DNA of 50,804 bases from Candidatus Woesebacteria bacterium GW2011_GWB1_33_38 (GTDB taxonomy: Bacteria; Patescibacteriota; Microgenomatia; UBA8517): NCBI GenBank assembly GCA_000990005.1, contig LBPF01000005.1, positions 1 through 50,804 on the forward strand. Direction: 5' to 3'. How positions within the stretch are numbered: position 1 is the stretch's first letter; every line of letters starts with the position of its first letter. Of the stretch, positions 40,203-49,085 are shown piece after piece. The translations under genes were made by a program, and so were the position numbers. The notes under the pieces were generated by a model, which saw only the letters and a program-made list of their open reading frames with translations, made no database searches and was not told where the DNA came from.

Positions 40203-41861
40203 TTAAATATTCACCTCCTTTTTGAAATCTTCTAACGATAAACAGTTTATCACATCTTTTTTAGTAGCCCAACCCCGTCTGGCTACATTTACACCATATT
40301 TCATATTATCCATCATTGTAATCTCATGAGTATCTGTACCGAGAGTCATTTTTATTCCTAGTTTTACAGCATCTCTGACCAAAGTATCAGGCAGATCCAA
40401 ACGCATAGGATCAGCGTTAATTTCAAGCCATTTATTATTTTTTAAACAGAAGTCAAAAATTTTCTCCCAATCAAGTTCAATTCCTTCTCTCTCGTTTATT
40501 TTTCTTGCAGTAGGGTGGGCAAAAATTTTCACTTTAGGGTAGGAGAGTGCAGTCAAAACTCTTTTAGTCATCTCATCTCTTGAGAGATCAAAAACCGAAT
40601 GGATTGATATTAAGGCAAAATCTAAGGTTTCAAGCCCTTTAAGAGATACAGGCAAACTACCATCTTTATTAATATCAATCTCAAGAGAGTTGAATACTTT
40701 AAGTCCCCAATCATTTTCACGAACATATTCCTCTTTCTGTTTGAGTAAATCAGTTACTCTTTCAAGGCTATGTCCACTTTTGCTGGGATTATGTTCTGTG
40801 AAAGCTATATATTCGTACCCTAATTCCTTACTCCTCTTTACTAATTCCTCAGCAGTAGATACTCCTAAATCATGACTCGTTTCAATATCGAAGTCTGAAT
40901 GTATTTGTAAATCACCCTTAATATCTTCTTGTTTTATCAAAAGCGGTAGACTATTAGCTATTGACGCCTGTATTTCCCCTGTATCCTCTCTAAGTTCTGG
41001 TTCAATGTAGTCTAGTCCTAAAAAGTTATATAACTCTTCTTCTGTTTTAAACTTTTTGTCTGGCTTTATTCCATATTCTGATAACGAATATCCAAGTTTC
41101 AAAGCATGTTCTCTTAAGGCTATATTATGATGTTTGCTACCTGTAAAATGTTGTAATGCTGAACCATACTGTTCTGGAGTTGTGACAAGTAAATCTACTT
41201 GCACATCTCCGGGAAGTAAAATTGAAGCCGTATGTTCACCCTGTTCAATAACTTTCTGAGTTTTTGGATATTTTGTAAAATATTCAGTTATTTTTGCATT
41301 TTGATTTTTAAATTTTGATTTTACTAATATATCAATATCCCCTACTGTTGCAACTTTACGTCGTAGTGACCCTAAAGTATCAATCTTAATAACATTAGAG
41401 CCTTCTTTTAGCCATTCCATGACCTCAGATGCAATATTTTCGGCATATGGAAGTAGATGTCTTTTAGTTTTGTTTATTATTTTATCTGATTCTTTTAACT
41501 TTTCATCAATTTCCTTTTTTGAAAGTTCTTGAAGCATTTTCATGGCGGTTTTAAGACCGACTTTTGGAAGAGCCATGAGTCTAAATGCTTCATCAGGTAT
41601 CCCTTTCATGACTTCTTCAAAATGTTTAGATTTACCATTTTTAAAAATTTCATCAAGATGGGAAGCAATTGAGGGTCCAATTGATGGAACTTGATCTAAC
41701 TTTCCATCATCCCAGAGATCTTTAAGTTCTGAAGTTGAATGTTCTACTGCATCTGCAGCACGATTGTAGGCAATAATTTGAAATTTGTATTTTTGCTCGT
41801 TTTTGTATTGGTAACTAGAAGCAACATTTCTTAAAAGTTCAGCAATTTGGAGATTGGTCAT
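40203..41861 (-). CDS. polX: DNA polymerase X family (PolX with PHP domain)
   Basis: HhH region, GSLRRKVATVGDIDILV, and PHP motifs DLQIHSDFD, ITMMDNMKYG. Confidence 0.92.
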   Translation of the reverse strand: MTNLQIAELLRNVASSYQYKNEQKYKFQIIAYNRAADAVEHSTSELKDLWDDGKLDQVPSIGPSIASHLDEIFKNGKSKHFEEVMKGIPDEAFRLMALPKVGLKTAMKMLQELSKKEIDEKLKESDKIINKTKRHLLPYAENIASEVMEWLKEGSNVIKIDTLGSLRRKVATVGDIDILVKSKFKNQNAKITEYFTKYPKTQKVIEQGEHTASILLPGDVQVDLLVTTPEQYGSALQHFTGSKHHNIALREHALKLGYSLSEYGIKPDKKFKTEEELYNFLGLDYIEPELREDTGEIQASIANSLPLLIKQEDIKGDLQIHSDFDIETSHDLGVSTAEELVKRSKELGYEYIAFTEHNPSKSGHSLERVTDLLKQKEEYVRENDWGLKVFNSLEIDINKDGSLPVSLKGLETLDFALISIHSVFDLSRDEMTKRVLTALSYPKVKIFAHPTARKINEREGIELDWEKIFDFCLKNNKWLEINADPMRLDLPDTLVRDAVKLGIKMTLGTDTHEITMMDNMKYGVNVARRGWATKKDVINCLSLEDFKKEVNI

Positions 41862-41968
41862 TAAAAATAATTATACCAGAATAGGTTTATACTATTTTAT
41901 CTGCAAAACCTACCGAGCAGGAAGAAGAAAAATAATGGACATTTTAGCTTCAATATAAAAGTTCTGGG

Positions 41969-42226
41969 CGGGATCGACGAGACTCGAACTCGCAACCTCT
42001 TCCGTGCAAAAATCTTTCTGTTTCCAAAAAGCTTGGACTATCTCATTCCGCCAGTGGCGGACCAGGTATATAGTCTCTACACGTTTACGATACGAATGGT
42101 ATCGATTTAGCTCGGGATTATCATTTTAAAGATTTCCCCGAATTAGCCAGGTTTACATCTAACTATTGCTAGAAAGAGCTGCCACTAAAGACAGGGAAGC
42201 GCTCTAACCAATTGAGCTACGACCCC
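41969..42226 (-). tRNA. tRNA-Asp(GTC) interrupted by an intron; exons 42191-42226 and 41969-42006
   Basis: Joined exons give GGGGTCGTAGCTCAATTGGTTAGAGCGCTTCC-CTGTCAC-GGAAG..GAGTTCGAGTCTCGTCGATCCCG, a 74-nt cloverleaf. Confidence 0.93.
42007..42190 (-). ncRNA. Group I intron (IC3-like), 184 nt, in the tRNA-Asp anticodon between positions 35 and 36
   Basis: 5' exon ends in U, intron ends in G; P4 TCGGG/CCCGA, P7 GACTA/TAGTC, P8 CCGCC/GGCGG, P9 CTTTTTG-GAAA-CAGAAAG; core AATTCGGGGAAATC..ATAATCCCGAGC..AGAGACTA..ATAGTCC. Confidence 0.9.
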
Positions 42227-42306
42227 GCCAAGAACTTTACTTATCAATTTTACTATAAAAAGCACTCAATCTCTACCAATAATAATTTTTGGCAAAAATT
42301 ACCTAA

Positions 42307-42411
42307 ATCGGCAAAGTGGCAAAGATTCTGGGAGTCTCTATCAAAACCCTTCAACGATGGGATAAAAAGGGAAAATTTATATCTTTACGTCTAGGCAGTG
42401 GTAGATTTTGA
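42307..42411 (+). pseudogene. MerR/IS607-type helix-turn-helix remnant
   Basis: Frame reads IGKVAKILGVSIKTLQRWDKKGKFISLRLGSGRF*, no start codon (preceded by TAA). Confidence 0.65.
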
Positions 42412-42552
42412 TGGAGCAGTAGAGTTAATATGAAAAATGTCAATAATTCCTCAGTCATTGAAAGCCTTAAAATTCTAAATTTTATACCTCTTGACTTCAA
42501 GTAGCTTCTAGTTTAAATTGCTACTATTAACTTCTGCCCTGAAGAAATAGGG

Positions 42553-43086
42553 GTGATTTATATTAAAAATATAGATATCAAAAAAATCTTAAAAACTATT
42601 AAGCTTAACGAATCTACAATTTCAATGATTTTGGGTGCTTTAGTTATAGTAATTGTAGGAAGCTTAGTTATTAAATATATAAAAAATGCAAAAGGAACTA
42701 TACCTCAGGAATTATTAGGTCAACCAAATTCTATAGAATTAACTCAAAAAACTCACACGGTAGCAAAGGGTGAAAATTTATGGGATTTGTCTGTGAAATA
42801 TTATGGTGATGGATTTAAATGGGTAGACATTGCAACTGAAAATAAACTAGCTGACGCCTCAATCATTGAAGAGGGACAAAAATTAGTTATTCCAGAACTT
42901 GAAACAAAAGAGACTGAAGCAATAACATCAACAACATATGAAGTAGTTGAAGGAGATACTCTTTGGAACATTGCGGTTAGAGCCTATGGAGATGGATATA
43001 GTTGGGTGAAAATTGCCAGTGAAAACAAGTTGGTTAACCCAAATATCATACATGTCGGGAATATGTTGGTACTACCTAGAGGATGA
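42553..43086 (+). CDS. LysM domain protein with N-terminal TM
   Basis: Two LysM repeats THTVAKGENLWDLSVKYYGDG and TYEVVEGDTLWNIAVRAYGDG. Confidence 0.9.
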   Translation: MIYIKNIDIKKILKTIKLNESTISMILGALVIVIVGSLVIKYIKNAKGTIPQELLGQPNSIELTQKTHTVAKGENLWDLSVKYYGDGFKWVDIATENKLADASIIEEGQKLVIPELETKETEAITSTTYEVVEGDTLWNIAVRAYGDGYSWVKIASENKLVNPNIIHVGNMLVLPRG

Positions 43087-43116
43087 TATAATTAGTCTCG
43101 TAAGTATTAATAAATT

Positions 43117-43187
43117 GCGGGATTAGTTAAACAGCCTAACGCTACCTTCCCAAGGTAGAGAAACGAGTGCGACCCTCGTATCCCGCT
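43117..43187 (+). tRNA. tRNA-Gly(CCC)
   Basis: GCGGGAT/ATCCCGC acceptor, CTACC-TTCCCAA-GGTAG anticodon arm. Confidence 0.9.
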
Positions 43188-43194
43188 CAATTGG

Positions 43195-43882
43195 TTATTT
43201 ATCCCGTGTTTTAGGCATTTTATGACTTAGAAGTTTCTTTACTTCACGATCAAAATCTGAGATATAGTTTTTGTATTTATCTTTTCTATATTTTTTATAT
43301 TCTTTGTACTGCAAAGTGCATTTTATTTTGAACAGTAGCAAAAAACTTATGTGTTAACTCTGTATCAACTTTATAATCAATACTAGTAGCATAGATATCA
43401 GTAACTTTTTGGTAAAACATTCGTTCACTACTTCTAATGTCTCTGACTCTTTGTAAGAGTTCCTGAAAGTATCTTGCACGGCCACCGCCCTGTTTAAGTC
43501 GTTCATCATCCATAGTAAAACCTTTTATCAAGTATTCTCTAAGTCTTTCTGTTGCCCGTTTACGAAATTGGGTTCCCTGTTCAGACCGAACCCGATAACC
43601 AACAGCTAAAATAGCCTCTAAATTATAATGTTTTATACTTCGTGAAACTGATCGTTCTTTTTCCATGCGAAGTATCCGGAAATTCCGGATAGTTGATTTT
43701 GTATCTAATTCCTTTTCGATAAATACGTTGATTAAATGCTCGTTAATTGTACGAATGTCAACTTGATATAACTCAGAAATTTGTTTTTGTGTTAACCAAA
43801 CATTTTCATTTTCAATTCGAACATAGATTTTCTGATTATTATCAATACTTTTGTAAATTGCTATTTTATTATTCATTTTCAT
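43195..43882 (-). pseudogene. RhuM family protein with internal deletion and frameshift
   Basis: ORF 43295-43882 ends HKFFATVQNKMHFAVQRI*; 43195-43305 in another frame reads KEYKKYRKDKYKNYISDFDREVKKLLSHKMPKTRDK*. Confidence 0.75.
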
Positions 43883-44876
43883 TTTTTAATTCCAAGGATT
43901 TTATTTCTGGCAAGGCTCTGCCTGTTACACCCTGAAGGTCTCCATACATTCCATGAGTGTGGTCAATTACTTTTCTAATTTCTTTTTCCTGTCTCGCCCA
44001 TTTACTACTAAACCACCTTTTTTCGCGTTCAATATCATCTTGCAAAATACTAAAACTTTCCACAATTCCTTCAACACGAAGTTTAAATTCATTGCCTGTT
44101 AAATATTCATAAAGAACCTTCATTTTTTCGTCTACATTTACACCATTTTGTTTTTCATGGTAGATATTCACAAGATTAAAGCGAAGTGACATAGCAAGTA
44201 AAATAAAGTTTGATGGATTACAAATCCATACTCCATTTTTAAAACCCATGCCTTTCTGTTTTAAATCTTCAGAAAGATTAACTGAAACCAATACAGCCAG
44301 GTCAGCTTTGGCCTGCCTTTGATCTTCTTTAAGTTTAGAGATCCAAATATCTGACCATTTGGCATTTTTACTTTCCCAAATAATTGTTCCACAATTTCTA
44401 TTTAATTTATCAACAACTTCTTGCAGTAAATCAGCACCTTTAACCCCTTTTTTAACTTCAGATATTGTGTCTTGAGGAAATTCCTTTTTTAGCTCTTCTT
44501 CAAGAGTTAATTCCAAACTTTCCCCTTGTGTTTGCTGTGAACCCTGTTCTAACTTTCTTTTTAATTCTTCATTTGCCTTTAAAACATCTTGCATTTTTTT
44601 GAAATTTTCCAAATCTTTAAGTTTATGTTCATCCTCAATTCTTTGCCTTTCTTCTTCTTTTATTTTTTCCCTATCTTCCAAAAGTTTTTTCTTCATTTCA
44701 ATCTCTCTGGTTTCATCTTTTTCTCTTAAAGCTTTTATCTCATCAAGATATTTATCAATTTCCACTCGTGCTTTTCTTCTTTCCTCCAAACCCACAGACT
44801 CTTTAATATCATGAGCAAGTTCTTCAGCAACATCAATAACTGTCCCACAGTTTTTACATTTGATTGTATTTGCCAT
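43869..44876 (-). CDS. DUF2130 family protein
   Basis: N-terminal CxxC; coiled coil; GTIIWESKNAKWSDIWISKLKEDQRQAKADLAVLVS. Confidence 0.88.
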   Translation of the reverse strand: MANTIKCKNCGTVIDVAEELAHDIKESVGLEERRKARVEIDKYLDEIKALREKDETREIEMKKKLLEDREKIKEEERQRIEDEHKLKDLENFKKMQDVLKANEELKRKLEQGSQQTQGESLELTLEEELKKEFPQDTISEVKKGVKGADLLQEVVDKLNRNCGTIIWESKNAKWSDIWISKLKEDQRQAKADLAVLVSVNLSEDLKQKGMGFKNGVWICNPSNFILLAMSLRFNLVNIYHEKQNGVNVDEKMKVLYEYLTGNEFKLRVEGIVESFSILQDDIEREKRWFSSKWARQEKEIRKVIDHTHGMYGDLQGVTGRALPEIKSLELKNENE

Positions 44877-44894
44877 ATGTTATAATTTATTTAA

Positions 44895-45097
44895 TGAAAT
44901 TTAGTATAAGACTATTATATCTTTATTTATTTGCTTTCATAGGTTTACTTGTGTCAGTTATCGGTTCCATCCAACTTGTAGATTTAGGCATAAACATTAG
45001 ACAACGCCAAACTTCAACAGCTCTTGCTATGTTAATTGTGGGTCTTCCACTTTATAAATACCACTGGAAACTTATTTCTCACCGAACTGAGTCTTAG
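44895..45097 (+). CDS. Small membrane protein, possibly internally shortened
   Basis: LYLYLFAFIGLLVSVIGSIQLVDLGINIRQRQTSTALAMLIVGLPLYKYHWKLI. Confidence 0.6.
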
Positions 45098-45248
45098 GAA
45101 GTTTGTAAGTGTTTTTCTTGGCTTCTTCAACTGTCATATCCCAAGCCTTGGCCAATTCTTCAAAAGATTTGTTTGTCAAAGAGGATCCTGTAGCATCAGG
45201 TTTACCCATATTGTCATCGGGAATATCACATCCACAGTTATAACACAT
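45072..45248 (-). CDS. Small Cys-motif protein (58 aa), not in ORF track
   Basis: MCYNCGCDIPDDNMGKPDATGSSLTNKSFEELAKAWDMTVEEAKKNTYKLPKTQFGEK*. Confidence 0.7.
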   Translation of the reverse strand: MCYNCGCDIPDDNMGKPDATGSSLTNKSFEELAKAWDMTVEEAKKNTYKLPKTQFGEK

Positions 45249-45331
45249 ATTTATAAATTCTTCGGAATTTAATTATCAAATTCCAATTACCAATTTATCA
45301 AACAATAAATAAAAATGAAAGCATTAAAACT

Positions 45332-45718
45332 CTAAATTTTGTTTTTACTTATTATTGCTGTAAATATTTTAATTAGCTGCATCGACTCATCAATTATCCA
45401 ATTCTGGATATCTTTTAAACTTAAATCGTCACCAATGTCGCATAACCTAGCCCACAATCTACTTTCTTTGGCTTCTTTTCTTGATATTTTAATTCTATGA
45501 TAGAAATCTTTTTTACTTATTGATTCATTTGCTTCGATATAATTTGCTGATACAGAACCAGAAGATCTAGCAAGTTGTTTTCCGTATTCAATATTTGTAA
45601 TACTTCGTGATAATTTCTTAATAAAATCCCTACAAGTTTTTGAATATTCAAATGTTCTCTCCTCTAAATCATAATGTTTAGTATTTTTGTCATTATTATT
45701 TTGATATTGTTTGTTCAT
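45332..45718 (-). CDS. Four-helix bundle (23S rRNA intervening-sequence type) protein
   Basis: LARSSGSVSANYIEANESISKKDFYHRIKISRKEAKESRLWARL. Confidence 0.9.
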   Translation of the reverse strand: MNKQYQNNNDKNTKHYDLEERTFEYSKTCRDFIKKLSRSITNIEYGKQLARSSGSVSANYIEANESISKKDFYHRIKISRKEAKESRLWARLCDIGDDLSLKDIQNWIIDESMQLIKIFTAIISKNKI

Positions 45719-45724
45719 TGATGC

Positions 45725-46459
45725 TTGGTTATTGGAATTTATATTTATGTTATCATAATTCTAATGAAATTAACTTTAGTCAAGAAGATAGAAGAAGCTA
45801 AAAATACAAAATCGTTCTATTTCAAATCAGATGAAAAAATATCTTGGATTCCAGGACAATATATTTATATAACTCTTTCTACACTTAATTATCCAGACGA
45901 AAGAGGAGCAACACGTCATTTTACAATTTCATCTTCCCCCACTGAAGGAGATTTGATTCAAGTAACAACGAGAATACGAGAAGCGTCAGGCTACAAAAAA
46001 ACACTTGATGAATTATCTGTTGGTTCTGTTGTTGAAGCTCGTGGTCCAATGGGTAGCTTTGTTCTCACTAATCACTATTCACCAATCACTAATCACTTGT
46101 TCTTGGCTGGTGGAATTGGCATTACCCCCTTTCGTTCAATGATTAAATATAATATTGACAAAGGACTAAATATACCTATGTATTTAATCTATTCTAATTC
46201 CGACTCTGACTTCACATTCAAAAAAGAATTGGATGAGTGGCAAAAAGAGAATAAAAATATTAAAGTTACTTATTTTAATTCCTCTGTTTCTGGCCATCTT
46301 GACGCCCAAAAACTTAATATCTTAATATCTGATCACTTTATATCTTCTGTTTTTTGGGTTGTCGGTCCCAACATCTTCATCGATGCCATGGAAGAAATCT
46401 TAGAAGAACTCAAAATCTCAAATGATCAAATCAAAACTGAGAAATTCACAGGATATTAA
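45725..46459 (+). CDS. FAD/NAD(P)-binding oxidoreductase, ferredoxin reductase-like
   Basis: WIPGQYIYITLS..RHFTISSSPTEGDLIQVTTR; FLAGGIGITPFRSMI. Confidence 0.88.
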   Translation: MVIGIYIYVIIILMKLTLVKKIEEAKNTKSFYFKSDEKISWIPGQYIYITLSTLNYPDERGATRHFTISSSPTEGDLIQVTTRIREASGYKKTLDELSVGSVVEARGPMGSFVLTNHYSPITNHLFLAGGIGITPFRSMIKYNIDKGLNIPMYLIYSNSDSDFTFKKELDEWQKENKNIKVTYFNSSVSGHLDAQKLNILISDHFISSVFWVVGPNIFIDAMEEILEELKISNDQIKTEKFTGY

Positions 46460-46460
46460 T

Positions 46461-46658
46461 TCATTCCTCAACTATTATCTTTTTGCTTTTCAATTTGTAA
46501 TCAGCATATATCTTAGCAATTTTAAATAAAGATTGTGTAATAGTGCCTTCTGGTTTAGGCAATAGTCCAAGATAATTGTAAATATTAGTGTCACTTTGTT
46601 TTAATTCTTCTTCTGTTAGGCCCGATTCAATTACTACTTTTTCTTTGTTTTTACACAT
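46461..46658 (-). CDS. Small hypothetical protein
   Basis: 65 aa ORF. Confidence 0.45.
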   Translation of the reverse strand: MCKNKEKVVIESGLTEEELKQSDTNIYNYLGLLPKPEGTITQSLFKIAKIYADYKLKSKKIIVEE

Positions 46659-46729
46659 ATATGGCGATATATTAATACTTTATTGATTTGTTTCTTGATT
46701 TATATCTGATTTTTTGATATACTATAGGC

Positions 46730-47629
46730 ATGAATAATTTAGTCCTAACTAAATCAGAGCAAAAGACATTCGATTTACTGCTTCAAAAATCAGATTTGGT
46801 AGTTAATCGTGATGAAATAGCTCAGGCTGTGTGGGGTGAAAATTGGCTTTCTAAGTATTCAGATTGGCAAATTGATAGACTTATATATCTACTTAGAAAT
46901 AAATTGCCTTCTAATTATAAAATTAAAACCTTGAGAAATAGTGGATACATACTTTCTAACTCAGATGTGATCATTCCGCAAACAAAGATAAATATAGTTG
47001 AAGGTACTCTTCCAACCCACGAATATCTTGAATATATGAATAACACAAAAAACAAACGTAAAGTATTAAAAGATTTGTTTAAAAGCATTAAATTAAACCG
47101 ACAATACAAAAATGTGTTAGTTATTAATTCATATTCGTTTGATAATGTTGCTAGTGTAAATAAAAACTTACCCAAAACTTCGGTTTTTTTTTCTAACTTT
47201 GACAGTAGGGCATTAAAGCTACATCAGAATGAAATTGAAAAACTAAAATTAAATAAATTCTCAACAGTTTTGGATGATATTAGAGATTCTGTCTTTAAAG
47301 ATAAATTATTTGATTTAGTAATTAACGACTTTAGGTTGAATTTTAATACCAGCAATGATCAAAACGTTAAAACTATGCAAAACATATTTAGAATTATAAA
47401 AAATAATGGTCAAGTCATAATCTCAGTTGTTATTGACCCAAGAAATAAATCAACTAGAAGTGCGCCATGGAAATTTAGGGCAGAAGAAAACTTAACTAGA
47501 CTTTGCTACACACCACGATACTATGGAAATTTGTTTAAGAAAACAGGTTTTAAAATATTAAAAGAATTTGATCAGAAAAATGGAAGTAAATGGAACCTTC
47601 CATACAAAAGGTATCTTCTGACGAAATGA
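46730..47629 (+). CDS. OmpR/PhoB-type winged helix fused to a methyltransferase-like domain
   Basis: LTKSEQKTFDLLLQKSDLVVNRDEIAQAVWGENW..IKTLRNSGYIL, then DKLFDLVINDFRLNF..MQNIFRIIKNNGQVIISVV. Confidence 0.65.
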   Translation: MNNLVLTKSEQKTFDLLLQKSDLVVNRDEIAQAVWGENWLSKYSDWQIDRLIYLLRNKLPSNYKIKTLRNSGYILSNSDVIIPQTKINIVEGTLPTHEYLEYMNNTKNKRKVLKDLFKSIKLNRQYKNVLVINSYSFDNVASVNKNLPKTSVFFSNFDSRALKLHQNEIEKLKLNKFSTVLDDIRDSVFKDKLFDLVINDFRLNFNTSNDQNVKTMQNIFRIIKNNGQVIISVVIDPRNKSTRSAPWKFRAEENLTRLCYTPRYYGNLFKKTGFKILKEFDQKNGSKWNLPYKRYLLTK

Positions 47630-47644
47630 TATAATTACCCTTAC

Positions 47645-47715
47645 GCTGGTGTAGCTCAACGGTAGAGCAGTGGTATCGTAAACCATCGATGGCAGTTCAA
47701 TTCTTCCCACCAGCT
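47645..47715 (+). tRNA. tRNA-Thr(CGT)
   Basis: GCTGGTG/CACCAGC acceptor, loop ATCGTAA; one T-stem mismatch. Confidence 0.85.
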
Positions 47716-49085
47716 CACTTCACTCGTTGATAGATTGGTAATATTACTTTCACAGTAGTTCCTTTATTTAATAGGCTTTCAATCTTTATCTCTCCACCTT
47801 GGGTCTTTATAATTCCTTGGGTTATAGCTAAACCTAATCCCGAACCTAGTATTTTAGCTGTTTTTAAGCCTCTGTAAGCTGAGCTTGAAGGGGCTCTGCC
47901 CCTATAAAATCTTTCAAAAACATGAGATAAATCTTTTTTAGAAATACCTACACCTTCATCAGTAATCAATATGACAGCATTTTTATTCAATTGTTTTAAT
48001 CTTATTAAAACGGATTTGTGACTAGGGGTGTATTTAATTGCATTATCAATTAAATTTAAAACTGCTCGACTAATTTTGCTTTCGTCACCATATATTTTTA
48101 TATTTTTGCTAACATCAACTTTTACATCAACTTCTTTTTGTAAACCAAGTTTAAAAGCTATTTCTGAAAGTTCACTAATTGTATCTGACAAATCAAACCT
48201 TTTGTTATTAATCGTATTTTTAGACATGCTGATCCAGGCAAGATCGAGAAGATTACTAACTAGCTTTGAAATCCTATCTGTATCTATTAACGTTTCTTTT
48301 AACGTGCTTTTATACTCCAATTTTGATCTATCTTTAGATAAAGAAATTTCTATTCCACTTTTTAATGTCGCAATCGGTGTTTTAAGTTCATGTGCGATGT
48401 CTTCGATAAATTGCCTCTCTCTTTTAAAAGACTGGTGTAATCTATCTAACAAATTATTAAAAGTTAATGAAAGTTTTTCTATTTCATCTCCTGATTTGGG
48501 ATTAGATAACCTGATGTCAAGATTTTCTGTTGTGATATCATCCATTTTATTAATTATCAATGAAATTGGTTTAATAATCCGCTGAGTAAATAATATTGCA
48601 CCAAAAATTATAGGTAATATAAAGATAACAAAGATAATAATTAAAGTAGACATTAATGAATTTAAAGATTTTTGTATTGCTTCGATTGGATGAGCAACCA
48701 AAAGTACCTCAATTAATTTATTGTCAACCCATGTAGGCTTTATTAAAAATCTCATAGGTGTAGTGCCCATGTTTTGATTAATAAAAGTAATCGATCTATT
48801 TTTTTGCGCTATTTTAAACAAATTATTATAAACAATAGATGAAGCATTCAAATCGATTGAACTCTTGGTTACATTTCCATTCTGATCAAGAAGTATTGTT
48901 ACCATACCAGAGACATCATTAAACTGATCTAAGTTATGGGTGTGAAGCGATAAGTTTTTGTCTACTTCTTGGTAAATAATTTTATCCGTTACGGTATAAA
49001 AACTTGCAAAAATAACGCTTATTGCAACAATTAAAATTGAACTAAAAAGAATAATTATTTTAAAGCGGATACTCTTTGTATTCAT
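47715..49085 (-). CDS. HAMP-domain sensor histidine kinase
   Basis: FIEDIAHELKTPIATLKSGIE; NLIDNAIKYTP; ITDEGVGISKKDLSHVFERFYRG; GSGLGLAIT. Confidence 0.95.
   Translation of the reverse strand: MNTKSIRFKIIILFSSILIVAISVIFASFYTVTDKIIYQEVDKNLSLHTHNLDQFNDVSGMVTILLDQNGNVTKSSIDLNASSIVYNNLFKIAQKNRSITFINQNMGTTPMRFLIKPTWVDNKLIEVLLVAHPIEAIQKSLNSLMSTLIIIFVIFILPIIFGAILFTQRIIKPISLIINKMDDITTENLDIRLSNPKSGDEIEKLSLTFNNLLDRLHQSFKRERQFIEDIAHELKTPIATLKSGIEISLSKDRSKLEYKSTLKETLIDTDRISKLVSNLLDLAWISMSKNTINNKRFDLSDTISELSEIAFKLGLQKEVDVKVDVSKNIKIYGDESKISRAVLNLIDNAIKYTPSHKSVLIRLKQLNKNAVILITDEGVGISKKDLSHVFERFYRGRAPSSSAYRGLKTAKILGSGLGLAITQGIIKTQGGEIKIESLLNKGTTVKVILPIYQRVK

Noticed and set aside
42212-42394. ORF 42212-42394 (+)
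   Set aside because: Begins inside tRNA-Asp; the MerR-like remnant in another frame explains the region better.
43913-43923. AGGCTCTGCCT palindrome in the DUF2130 gene
   Set aside because: Short and falls in a segment that resembles the normal family sequence, so no insertion is implied.
45036-45272. ORF 45036-45272 (+)
   Set aside because: Antisense to the 58-aa MCYNCGC protein, which has better protein character.
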